Shown in pieces: positions 1-11,500 of a stretch of 64,000 nucleotides of DNA (position 1 is the first letter of the stretch; every line of letters begins with the position of its first letter). The DNA is from Schistosoma mansoni (Eukaryota > Platyhelminthes > Trematoda > Strigeidida > Schistosomatidae): contig NC_031495.1 in the NCBI RefSeq assembly GCF_000237925.1, positions 18,682,435 through 18,746,434 of the forward strand, read 5' to 3'. The translations under genes and the position numbers were made by a program. The notes under the pieces are model-generated. The model saw only the letters and a list, made by a program, of their open reading frames with translations, was not told the DNA's origin and did not search any database.

Positions 1-1070
1 ATATGTATGTATTTAAATAAATAAATCTCGTTCAAACATCTGAAACTAATAAAGACAAAAACACCATGGATTGTCACAGTTATTCTCTGTTATACTATCT
101 GGATACTCTAAAAAACCAGTGTTTTTTTTCCGCAGATTGCGAGTCATAGCTTCGTTGTCCCCGAAGAAAATACTCAACTTCGTAAATACAGTCATGAAAC
201 ACTACTTGGTGGAATGTACATGGATTTTTGTAGAGCTATCCTATGAGTGACCACTCAGTGACATTACTGCAATTCTCATGAATGCTTCATTTGAATTGCG
301 CCAACCGTGAAACAGACCTATTGGATGTAGCGGGGTTTAGCATCTTCAGAACGTTATTCTCAACTCTGATAATTAACGTAACTAAGCTTATAAAGTTAAA
401 TGAGTGGCTGCACGGTAAAGAAAGTTAACTGATATAGTCCGTCAAACCATATAACATAAGTTTGTTTGCAAAGTCCTCACCATAGTTTTAAGTCGTTTAC
501 CACGACTTCACGTATTCTTCGTTTTACCAAATTACTCTCCGACACTGCTGTATTTATACAAAAATCCAAACACCGGTTGTTTGATCTGATGACCATTTCA
601 AAGGATTATCTATCCTGATTGTATCCGAGATTTCTTTGTCATTGTACCATCGTGAGATACTATTTCTTAGTTCAAGATATTTTCAAAGGATTCTCTGTAA
701 ATGTCACTTTGTGTGTCGATTTTCATCATGATACTAGTTGTTAGTGGCCTTTGTACAACCTGTTTGTAATTCACAAAAACTCCCTTAGTGCTTAGTTTTT
801 AGTGAATTATTCACAGTTTCCCCAATCATATCTGTATGTTTGTTATGGTTGCTGGTAAATATTTCAGTTTGTCACTTGAATGACTTTTTAAAAAATTAAT
901 ACTTGACGTGATATATTTACTTGGGTTTGTATTTACCATTACATATTCTATGCTATTTTTATCATATCTGCAAGTTATGAGGACTAATCTTTCATGGTAA
1001 ATTTATGTTTATCAACCGTAATTTTGTACGTATTAGTCCCGAACCTTCTGCTCAACTGTTTCCTTGACAG
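1..1070. other. Probable MYG1 intron, no exon recognised
   Basis: This stretch lies directly upstream of a MYG1 coding exon, so it is probably intron. The first 30 bases (a TTTAAATAAATAAAT tract) resemble the 3' tail shared by the retroposons at 4555, 34340 and 39300, so a retroposon may end at the window edge. I found no open stretch matching the missing N-terminal part of MYG1. Confidence 0.5.
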
Positions 1071-1423
1071 ACTGCATTCCAAAGAGCAATCAATTTAGTC
1101 AGTCGTGAATTCCTTGATACCGTGGACTACTTTACCAATTGCTGGTGGCCTGCACGAAATATTGTAGCTAAAGCAATGAATTGTCGTGGAGATGTAGATT
1201 CATCGAAAACTATTATAGTACTAGATAGATCTTGTCCATGGAAGAGCCATCTATTTGACTTGGAGCGTGAAGAACGTGCGGAAACAGTTGTTTATCCAGA
1301 ACCACTCCATCAAGCAAGTTATCGTCCCATACCAAAGTTTCCCCCTCAAATTCTCTTTGTCATACTACCATCAGATGGTAATTGGGTTGTTCAAGGCGTA
1401 CCAAAAGACAAGTTCGACATTCG
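1071..1423 (+). CDS. MYG1: MYG1 exonuclease, penultimate coding exon
   Basis: MYG1 (UPF0160, a DHH-like metal-dependent 3'-5' RNA exonuclease) is known from other animals to process RNA in the nucleus/nucleolus and mitochondria. The exon follows a good acceptor (TTTCCTTGACAG, ending at 1070) and reads TAFQRAINLVSREFLDTVDY, then a WWPARNIV segment and CPWKSHLFDLE. It continues with ILFVILPSDGNWVVQGVPK, which matches the order of blocks in human MYG1. The frame opens before the first ATG at 1122, so that ATG is internal. The donor GTAGGC follows base 1423 and splits an arginine codon after two bases, which the next exon at 6312 completes. The catalytic N-terminal half is outside the window. Confidence 0.95.
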
Positions 1424-3344
1424 GTAGGCTTATTTTTTTCAAATCTTCCACCACTATTTATTAGACGTTATCATCATTTTAGTTCCTTGTATGTTTAACA
1501 TAAGGAATCATTACTATAATGTTCATGTAATTCCATTCACACCATCTCACTTCTGGTCACTTCTATTATCCGTGGTCTGATCTGAAACTACCAACTTCAA
1601 AAATACTTTGGTTATCAAAATCTATTTCAACCGATCAGTGGTTAATTAAAATAACCCATTATGTCATTGAATAAAAATGACGAGAATTCAGCGGAAAAAA
1701 GTTTCGTTTCGACGAAATCATTCACTTAAGCCGTACATTTGTATTTATAATTATACGGAAAACGTGTCTTTAGAAGGATAGAAAAGATTGCATTGTAAAT
1801 TGATTCGAGACTCCTATTATGAAATGACGTTATGCAATAACCAAGGGGTAAGAAAAGAATATAAGGATAGGAATAATTTACGGGTCAGATAATTGTCCAG
1901 TTGACAGATAAGAAGAAAAACGACAAACATAAAGGTCATAATAATAAAAGCTGAATAACGGTCAAGAAAACTTGTTTAAAGCAATAATAATAACTGATTA
2001 CAGTTTAAAACTACAAAACAACAATTTTAAAAATCAATAATAATCAAGTAAACAAATTAAAAAAAAACAGCATACTACTAAAGAGAATAAAAGTCAAGGA
2101 AGGATGAGCGGTTGGACGTACCGTTTTTGCACGCAAAGTTCGGGCGTGGGTTGGTGGATTGTCAATGCCTCAGCAGTACATAAGATTTTGATTCGACTTC
2201 CCTTCGATCCAATTCCTTTGACTGTATTTTCAAAGAATACTCCTTTGGAGTGATGTATCCAAAATTGATTAAATGCTCCTGTATTGAACTAGTAATTGTT
2301 TTGCATTCTTTTAAAAGCCATACCGGGTAGTGTTCTGAGGTACGTTTGGAAAGTGATCGCTTTGTGCGGCCAATGTATTTTTATTTGATTATTATTGATT
2401 TTTCTCCGCTGAATTCTCTTCATTTCTTGATCAGTGGTTTTTTATATTTTCAATAACAACGGATTTTATTTTGAAACTCATTTGTAGTTGTACTCACAAG
2501 GTTAAAGACCTATTTATGTTTTCTACATTCTTATCCGTACGTCTTGGAGAAAGAACATTCTTACTACCTTACTATAATGTTTATTTTCTTTGATAGCTGA
2601 CTGTTCTGATCAGCGAATGTTTGATGTATCTCTCACATCAATTAGGGGGTAATATACCAGAATTAGTCTTCTAAGGCACCTTGTTTGGAAAGAGGTAGTC
2701 AAGTATCCTAGTGTGAGCCACTATTTTATTTAGGAGGCTAGGTCAAATAAAGTCCTGCTAGCTTGCGAAACTGTGACACTAAACCTGGCTCGTTTGGCTT
2801 TCAAAAGCCTTGACTTACAATGCCGCTGGGATGCTCAGCTATTCATCTAAGAGCAAATATATTGCACAGAATCTCTGTGTTTTGCTCTTATGGTCATAAT
2901 CAATATAAGGTCTGAAGCAAATGTATTTCGGCACAAATTGTCACATTCCATTAGCAAAATATGGTGAAACGAATAAAGTAGATGTAAAGGAAGTCAACTA
3001 CTTACTGAAATAAGTCCAGGACAGTCATTCATATCGAACTGCTGTACTCAAGTTAACAACACACATAAGAAGCTCATGTGGCTTTTGTTTTTTGACCATT
3101 TCCTTAACACCTAATATTAACTCAAAATTTTCAATGCTGTACAATGACTGTGATCATGTACTTAGTAATTCATTTTCTAAAATGCTTCAAATAATGAGTC
3201 AGTGTTGAATCTTAGTAAATCACCTGTGTTTATAGGTTTAGACTCTTCATTCCAGTCATAAATTTCATGTTCTCTTATGTCTGTCTTACGACAGTTGAAA
3301 TGATATGTAGAAAATTTCTCCACATTTGGTTATTCCGTTGTCAT

Positions 3345-5905
3345 AACTTATCTACTTGCACCTATTACCCCTCGTTGAGGGGCATAGGCAGCCCACTAGC
3401 ATTCTCCGTCGAACTCTCTTCTGGACTCTCCTTTCCAGTTGCTTTTCATCCTTTTTACGTCTGCTTCTAATTCCAGATACAATGTATTCTTTGGTCCTCC
3501 CCTTTTCCGTTTCCCTTCAAGATTCCAAGTTAATGCTTGCTTCGTGATGCAGTTTGATAATTCCCACAATGTATGTCCTATTCAACTTCAGCATGTTTTC
3601 CTAATTTCCTCTTCAACTGGGAGCTGGTTTGTTTTCTCTCACAGTAGGCTGATGCTGATGGTATCCGGTCAACGGAAATTCTGTATCTTGCGTAGACAAT
3701 TGTTTATGAATATCACCAGAAGAAAGAGGAAGGGCGAGAGTAGGCAGCCTTGTCTGACTCCGGTCCTCACTTGGAATGCATCTGTCAGCTGTCCTTTATG
3801 CACAACTTTGCAGTGTAGTCCGTCATATGAATTCCGGATGATGTTGACTATTTTCTCAGCTACTCACTCTATAGTGTCTAATAAGGTCCCATAATGTTCT
3901 CCTATCCACATTGTCAAACGCCTTCTCATAGTCAATAAAGTTGATGTATGGTAACGAGTTCCATTTAACTGGTTGTTCAATGATGAACCGTAGTGTCGCG
4001 ATTTGGTCTGTGCACGACCGGTCCTTACGGAATCCAGCTTGCTGATCTCGAAGTTGTGCTTCTCCTGAAACTTTCATGCGGTTCAACAACACTTGAAAAA
4101 CTTTCCTGTTACTGATAGCAGTGTGATGCCTTTGTAGTTCTCACATTTGCTCAGATCTCCTTTCTTTGGTATCTTGACGAGTTATTCTTCTCCCCATTCT
4201 TACGGCTTTCGCTCTTCCCAAATCTTTCTGAATGGAACGTGAAGCATGTTTACAGTTACTCCTGTGTGTGACCTCAGTGCTTCAGCTGTTATGTTTTCAG
4301 GTTCTGCTGCTTCCCCACTCTTCTTTTGTCTGATGGTTATGTTCATTTCTTCAATTGTCGGTGTGGTAAAAGTTAGGGGAAGGTCTTTAGATGCTACATT
4401 GGTATCCGATGAGTTCAGTGGGGTTGGTCTAATCAAGAGTTCCTCGACCCTAACCCAGGGTATTAATAGAGATCCTCTCCTTATGATTATTCTTCATGCG
4501 GCTGAGAACCCCCTAGCACGTTTAAGTTAGTGCTTCTTCGATTTCTTCACACAAATGAAATGAGATTTGTGCGGCGCACATATATCTCGTGCCCCTTTGT
4601 ACCAATATTTATGTGTTTAAATAAATAAATAAAACTCTTCACCGATGTTTTCCGTTGTAGTTTCCTCTTCTCTGAGTAGATCCTGTAAGGCTTGGAATCT
4701 AGTTTTGAGAGATATCTTGAATTTGTTGAGTTTGCCAGTATTTCAAAGAAAGGCTGTATTAAACCTTGGTAATTCTGTTTATCCAGTTGTCCAGTACTTC
4801 TTTGGTTTTAGTTTCATTTTGGCCACAACCAGGCGGTGATCTCAAGCAATGTCAGCTCCTCTCCTGGTTCTCACTTCTTCCATTGTCCTGAATTTTTTTG
4901 TTGATACAAATATGATCGATATGATCCTCTGTTGTGTGCTCCAGTGAAGGCCATGTAGCTTTATGTGTGCGTTTATGGGGGAATATAGTGCCACACATAA
5001 CCGTTTTGCTGAATGCACATAGATTTGCAAACCTCCCACCACTCTCTTTACTTTCTCCCAGTCCATGATGTCTTCATACCCGGTGTTGTCCATTCTGACT
5101 TTGGCGTTTAGATTCCCCATCAAGATGGTTAGGTCCCTTCCTAGACACCTCTATGATCGACTGCAGCCTCGTAGAACTGATCTTCATCGTCTTCATTCCT
5201 GCGATTGGTGGGCGCACAGCACTTGATAATATTCATTATAATCCTCTCCTTTGCTTTGAATGATATTTTGATTTCCAAATCTATCACCATTTTTGTTTCC
5301 TTCTCCCAGTCTGTTCATGTCGTCCTATAATACTTCATAACCATTGTTGTCCATTCCGACTTTTGCATTTAGGTCTCACATCATAATGGCCAGGTCCTTT
5401 TTGCTGGGCACTTCGCTACGATCGGTTGCAGCCCTTTGTAAAACAATTTTGTTTTATCGTTGTCATTGCTATCATTGATGGGTGCATAACATTGAATGAC
5501 ATTTATTGTAATTCCCACCTTCTTTGTTTTGAAGGATGCTTTAATGGTCCTGGGTCCATGACATCCCCATCCTTTAAGTGCATTTTGTGCTTCTTTGGGC
5601 GGCATCTGTGTGTTCGATCCTCCCGATCTCCCATATCGCTCGTACGTTCCATCTACCCACATTACTTGTTGCTCTGGTTGTTAGAACGGTCATTAATCTC
5701 GTGACTTTCATCATGAGGTGTCATAATTTCTCCTTCAAGTCATAGGGCAGAGTTCAGATGTTTTAATTTGTTTATTCTGGTTAGTGTAGTTTTAGCAAGG
5801 TTGTTTTCTACGGGATGCGATTGCCGATCTCACGCCCAGCCCTCCTCCTTTAACTGGTCTTGGAACCGGCGGTAACTCTAGAAGATCTACAGACGGAGCC
5901 ACTGT
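3345..5905 (-). mobile_element. SR2-type RTE LINE, decayed copy, in the MYG1 intron
   Basis: Minus-strand pieces of an RTE-clade reverse transcriptase are visible. At 3856-4092 there is LLNRMK, then QLRDQQAGFRKDRSCTDQI and INFIDYEKAFD (RT motif A region). At 4200-4436 there is the segment just upstream, with an IRQKKSGEAAEPENI block. At 4650-5660 are parts of the linker and endonuclease. The low-coordinate end (about 3360) matches the 3' end of other SR2 copies here (TTACCCCTC). The high end near 5800-5900 matches the 5' leader also seen in the small copy at 13254. The frame is broken many times and sequence is missing around 4440-4640, where another retroposon tail sits. The copy is not functional. 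It is antisense to MYG1. Confidence 0.85.
4441..4636 (+). mobile_element. Retroposon tail inserted in the SR2 copy
   Basis: The SR2 reading frame stops matching on both sides of this block. Its last 80 bases (from about 4555) have the same sequence as the ends of the elements at 39295-39370 and, inverted, at 34340-34405. They share a GCGGCGCA block, then ATATATCT, then TTTGTACCAATATTTATGTG, and end in TTTAAATAAATAAATAA. That is a LINE-type 3' end with a short tandem tail. I could not find clear target duplications. The first 110 bases are unassigned. Confidence 0.65.
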
Positions 5906-6311
5906 CATGACTAACTGACATATATAAACAATGTATAGTCTGGTTTTCGGACATAATTTCAATCAGTTTTGTTTCTCAGTGATGCAAGCAAAAACGCTAC
6001 TAAAGGATACTAATAAGGAAGCAAGTATTCCTGAATCACTAGTGTATCCTTTCAAATTAGCATTAAAGGCAATTGCATAAACACTGAAGCCAATTTTTTA
6101 TTCACTGTATCTAGTTACTAATTACCACTATTCCCTAACCTTCAGTCTATAAATCACTTGCTCGTATCTTAGTCTATCTGCATGGGTTTGAGCAGTTATT
6201 CAATTGTCTGATAACCCACTAAATAGGTTTTTTTATGTATTAATTTTCGTACATATAAACTCCATAAGGATTCTCTTTAACCTTTATTCACAACTTGCTT
6301 TATCGAATTAG

Positions 6312-6576
6312 GTTACCATTCCCTAACGACTGGCGTTCACTGCAAGATGATCAATTGTGTGCAATGACGGGAATATCAGGTTGCATTTTTGTGCATAACA
6401 GTGGTCATTTAGGTTCTAATAAAACACTTGACGGTGCAATTGAAATGGCACGTTTTGTTGTAAATGAATCAAAACTTCAAACGGAGAATGTTATTCGAAC
6501 TGCCTTAACTCCGCCAAAGTTCAGTCGTGGTCGTGGTCGCAAGTCTTTTGTAAATAACCGTAATAAAAAGCATTAG
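6312..6576 (+). CDS. MYG1: MYG1 exonuclease, last coding exon
   Basis: The acceptor ATCGAATTAG ends at 6311. The first base completes the arginine codon split at 1423/1424, giving R-LPFPNDWRSLQDDQL, then SGISGCIFVHNSGHLGSNKT in slightly different lettering and GAIEMAR. These are the conserved C-terminal blocks of MYG1 (human has an equivalent FVHASG-x-GG block). The exon ends with a TAG at 6574-6576 after a basic tail (RGRGRKS to NRNKKH) that is longer and more basic than I expect for the human protein. The match in order, spacing and splice phase makes the assignment firm. Together the two exons give about 205 residues of the C-terminal half. Confidence 0.95.
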
Positions 6577-8493
6577 TTTCTTCTTGTTTTTGAGACCTTA
6601 GTTTTTTTAAGAAGAACCGAAGTAAGAGTTTCGAAATTTATATTTTATTACTGAGCCATTATTTTTTAAGCGAACCAGCTATGCACCTGAAATTTTCGAG
6701 GATATTGATATTCATTTTTATTAATATTTCATATTGTGTAATCCTTTTATTCTTATTTTCATAACTCACCCATAAGATTTATGATTGCAATTATTTGCGT
6801 TCTTGCATTCGCTGTACAATGCATATATAACAAAATTAACATGATGTGGTCACTTTGTTTATACAACCGCAGAATGTTTATAGTTTATTCCTTTTTATTT
6901 GTTGGTATTTTCATAAAATAACTTTACTTCACCCTGTTTCTCCTTATTTTGTTTGATTATTTTTCTTGTACTTCGTATTACTTTTTCCTATAAATAAAGA
7001 ACATGTCTCCCTGAGATGTTTTTGGATAGTTGATGGATTTAAGGTTGGATGTAGTTTGTTTAATCCGATAACGATACGCACATTCGACTTTGTATTCTCT
7101 TCGTTCATTAAAATTTGAACCAATGAAATGATCGTATTGAGCTTCATAGCATAAATTGTGTGGTTGTGAATGAACAAGGGTGGGGATCTCTTGAATGTTT
7201 CGTTGTCATACCATTAAGGACACTGCTCCAACAATTCTGATTTTCAGGATAGTTCAAATTTAGTTTCTCACCTGGTTCATTCTTATGTAGAAGGGAATTC
7301 TCACCTCTCACAGTAGACTTATTTTAGATGCCAGAGTTCATAGTTTCAATGAATTCGGATTTGGTAAGGTGACAGGATGACAATGTGTTACTCGCCGAAT
7401 TGTCCACCATATCCGAATCACAATTGGAAGTTGAGCTGACATCGCATTCATCAAGTCTCCAGATGCCGCAGCTACGATTAGACATATTGCTTCCGTTGGT
7501 AAATCTACTCTATCTATTATTATTTGACTACTTTTTTGCATCGAGCTTAGCTGTGTCTGGAACATGTTTGTATTTCCGTATTTCATATAACAGCCCAACT
7601 TACGCTTCGCCATACGACATTTCGTACATCTCCAAACATTCTTGTCGTTAACTAATTTCTCTTTGATGAATTTGTAAACATTATTAAGAGGTCGGGGACC
7701 TCGTCACTTTTCACGTATTCTAGTACCACTCCAATGAGGCATATAGAAATATGATCTGGAATTCGATTTGCTACTTTTATAAATATTTTTTGGTATTTTG
7801 AAGTCTGTGCATATAGTTTGTTATAAAACGAAACAGATGATAATTTGTTTTTTATGCAATTGTACTTTTACTACAACTAATTAATCGTAGTTTAATATCT
7901 TAGCACTTCCCATTACCTACAACTGTCTTCGATACCCTAATAAGTCATTTCAAGACAAACTGCTAGTTATTGTCGATTCTCACCTTTATCGATGAGTACC
8001 TTTGCGTACACTCTTACTGGTGGTCTGCTTTCTGTATGATTGTTTTTGTGGCTCACAACCTGCTGGCAAAATAATTCTCTTTCTTTGAAAGCAATAATAT
8101 CCTGCTTCCTTACATTTTCATTTGCATCATGGATTCTAGTTTCTAAATATACTTAAGTCTTCGAATTGTCTAGTCGCGATACGGTGTGTGGCTGTTTATA
8201 TTTGTCTGGTTTAACAATGATACAGTACTGTGGTTTTCAAATATATTGGCTCAAGTGTATCTAGATTGTAGCCAAAGCACATTTTGTATTATATAAGTGA
8301 CTTATAATTTTGCCAGATATGTGAACCTATTATCCAGTCACCGCTACTTAGTACTGTAGTTTAGACCAGTTTTAAAAGTTATACTGTTTCGTTAGAAAGT
8401 CATATAGACATGCTATTAAATTAATAGATCAGATAGTTCTGATAATCTTGAAAGTGACCTGATTGTTATCCACTTTCAGTCAGAGATTATTCC
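6577..8493. other. Region downstream of MYG1
   Basis: This is AT-rich sequence between the MYG1 stop and the LINE at 8504. It will contain the MYG1 3' UTR. The only coding-like signal is the minus-strand frame at 7338-7690, described separately. The rest shows nothing I can name. Confidence 0.5.
7338..7690 (-). pseudogene. Zinc-finger-like open frame, possible transposase relic
   Basis: A minus-strand frame, open upstream of its first ATG, reads RPLNNVYKFIKEKLVNDKN followed by VWRCTKCRMAKRKLGC. The W-x-C-x2-C spacing after an aromatic-rich YKF segment, with a lysine/arginine run and a further C, recalls FLYWCH-type or MULE-associated zinc fingers. The downstream half (after about residue 40) has no features I recognise and looks like random translation. 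It may be a relic of a DNA transposon or an exon of an unknown gene. I cannot choose between them and there is no supporting neighbour. Confidence 0.25.
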
Positions 8494-8503
8494 CGTTTTT
8501 ACA
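8494..8503. repeat. Target-site duplication of the LINE, left copy
   Basis: CGTTTTTACA here is repeated exactly at 12452-12461, on either side of the LINE. Confidence 0.85.
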
Positions 8504-11500
8504 GTCAGTCAGTCACAACGTAGAACTTCGTACGTACGTACATCAGTTCGAGTTGCCATACCACATTAGCACAGAGATGCAGTTGTCGATTCAAATCCCA
8601 TAGTGGTAGAAGTAGTCGGAGTATAATCAGAAATCCAAAAGATTAGGGTTTGAAGAAATTATTGAAGGAGTATAGGACAGTGAAATAAATTTGGAAAGAG
8701 AAAAAGATAAAGACGTGAGGAATTCAGAAGATTAGAATTTGGTAGAACACAGAGTGGATGCACCTTCGCCATTGCAAACGATTTTGAGCCATGTCATTCA
8801 AGGTCTCTAACCAGCGGTTGCTATCATCTCGCGAATCCCAACCAGGTAGTCTACACCTACCAATATGGCTCAGTCCACTTGTCAGTGACTTCATTGATTT
8901 GTGCCACGTTTTGGTCTGGCCACCCCTAGCTTTCTTCCAACCTACTCCTACACCATGAAACATTGCACGTCGGGGCAGTCGGTGGTTGGGCATACGTAAC
9001 ACATGTCCCAGCCATCTCAACTGATGAAGTTTCACTACTTCATCAATCGATTTGCCATCCCTACTTAGTACTCGTTTCCTAACAACTGCATTACCTACCC
9101 GGTGGTCCCAGGATATACGAGCAATGCTTCGAAGACACCTATGATCGAACACTAGTAGCCTACGATTATCCTCTACTCTTATCGGCCATGTTTCACTGCC
9201 ATAAAGTAGGACGGAACGAACTGCTGCACAGTAAACCCGTCCTTTGGTTGCTAGACGGATATCTCGCCTACGCCATAAATGACGCAAGTTGGCGAAAGCT
9301 AGACGAGCCTTCTGTATCCGTGCTGAGATTTCGTCACACACCAGACCACAAGGGCTGATGAGACTCCCAAGATAAGTGAAGTGGTCTACACGCTCAACTA
9401 CTTCACTCCCTATCATTAGTTCAGGTGTCGATGCAACCCAATCCTGAAGTAACATTTTGCACTTCGAGGGAGAGAATCGCATTCCGAACATGCCTGCATA
9501 GTTGCTTATAGTGGTCAGAAGACTCTGCATGTTGTCAGCGTCTTCACCGAGTAAAACTATGTCGTCGGCGAATTCCAAGTCAACAAGTGAGCCTCCCGGT
9601 AAAAGTTCAACTCCTGGAGATTGAGATGATGAAAGTGCTATCTCTAAAAGTATGTCAACGACAAAGTTAAACAAGAATGGGGAGAGTGGACAGCGCTGAC
9701 GAACACCACTTGAGGTAGTCAATTCTGATGACAGTTCGCCATAGGCTCTAACTCGACCAGTTATGTTCGAGTAGAGAGCCTTTATGAGGTTAACGTACTT
9801 CTTTGGTACTCCTTTCACTGACAAACACTGCCATAGAACCTCTCGATCAACGGAGTCAAGTGCCGCCTTAAGGTCAAGAAATACTACTATTGTGGGACGT
9901 CTGAATGTATGTCTATGTTCTAGGACCTGACGTAGGGTGAATATCTGGTCTATGCAACCACGTCCAGGTCGAAAACCAGCCTGGTGTTCTCTAGTCTGCT
10001 CTTCACGAGCTTTGGTTAGGCGACCTAGTATTATTGAAGCTAATATTTTAGACACTATATTAGTCAAACTGATCCCTCTGTGATTGTCACAGGAGGACTT
10101 TTGTCCTTTCTTATAGACTGGCACAATCAGTGATTGGGACCAGTCAGATGGAATTACGTCCAGTTCCCAGATTCTACCTAAGACCTCAGTCAATCTCACT
10201 GCTAGTACTGGACCACCATCCTTAAAAATCTCAGGGGTCAACCTGTCAGGGCCTGCTACTCTCCCTCGCTTCAGATTTCCTATAGCTTTTTCAACCTCGC
10301 AGAGGGTTGGAGGACTTACATCAATTTGCCATTCAGGACGACTGGGGATCATGGGTAATTGAAGTGTGGCTGAAGGCCAGTTGAACTGATCCCTAAAGTG
10401 TTCTGCCCATCGATCCAATCTCCTGGATTGAGAATGAATAATATGCCCATCTTTATCTGAGATGGTTTCACTGATACTTGGGTTCCTAATACCGGTTTCT
10501 TTAACGAGTCTGAATAGCTGCCTACTGTTACCTATTGCCGCTGCCTTTTCCATCTCTCTTGCTTTCGCTACCCACCACTGTTCACGATCATTACACAGGC
10601 TTCTTATAAGCCTGCGCTTAAGTTGACTCCGCTCTTCGTTATGTTCAGAGCCAGGTGGGATGAGTTTTCGAGCATCTATCAGTGCGGTAGATGCTGCCGA
10701 GATCCATTGTTTCTCCCTAACCTTATGGTTTACCTTACTAGCGGATATCACTGCTGTTTCCACAGCTTTTCGGATGTCATTCCACGTTGCCTCGGGGTGG
10801 ACACAACTTACATGGCTGCCTAACTGTTTTTCCAGTTGTTCCTGAAATATATTCTTAGCTTGCTTATCATTAAGTAGAACCCTAAGAGGTTTCCCTTCAG
10901 TGTCTTTCCTACGTCCAGTAAGACGCAGACAGATACGTGCTCGCACTAGAGCATGATCTGAATCTAAACATGTGTTCCAGAATGAGCGACAGTCTTCTAT
11001 CGAGCCCCTCCATCGGTGGCTGATAGCGATGTGATCTAATTGGGTCCAACGTTGGGACGAATTCGGGGGTCGCCATGTCAAAAGATGTTTTTCCTTATGC
11101 TTAAAGTTAGTATTTGCAAGAAATAGGCGGTTATCTGAGCATAGCTGCAACAGACGGTCGCCATTATCTGTTCTTTTCGCCATGACACCATAAGATCCAC
11201 CCAGGTGTCTTTCCCTTTCACTTAGTTTACCTACTTGAGCATTAAAGTCACCAGCCATTATTACTACATCAGAACGCCTAGCTTTTCGGAGAAGGTCAGA
11301 AAGTCTCCTGTAGAACTCATCTTTTATATCGTCTGAGCTGCAGTCAGTGGGAGAGTAGGCAGAGACGACGAAGAGGCAACGACGAGTTTCCCTATCTTTC
11401 CGAGTCCTTACTGATCCGTTTAGTCGGACAGCGCATAGACGACTGTCTACTGGGATCCAGTCTAAAAGAGCTAGTTCAGCCCTAGGACTTAATGCTATAC

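Larger units (their letters stand above)
1424..6311 (+). other. MYG1 last intron (4.9 kb) hosting an antisense LINE
   Basis: This intron lies between the two MYG1 exons and has GT and AG ends. About half of it is an SR2-type LINE in the opposite orientation (3345-5905). The flanks 1424-3340 and 5910-6311 are AT-rich. I recognise no coding block there, though 2600-2850 has the look of old repeat sequence. Confidence 0.8.

Noticed and set aside
138-236. Open stretch after an acceptor-like TTTTTTTTCCGCAG as an upstream MYG1 exon
   Set aside because: The translation does not resemble MYG1 and no good donor closes it.
10623-10845. Plus-strand open frames inside the LINE
   Set aside because: They are antisense shadows of the 1126-codon LINE protein.
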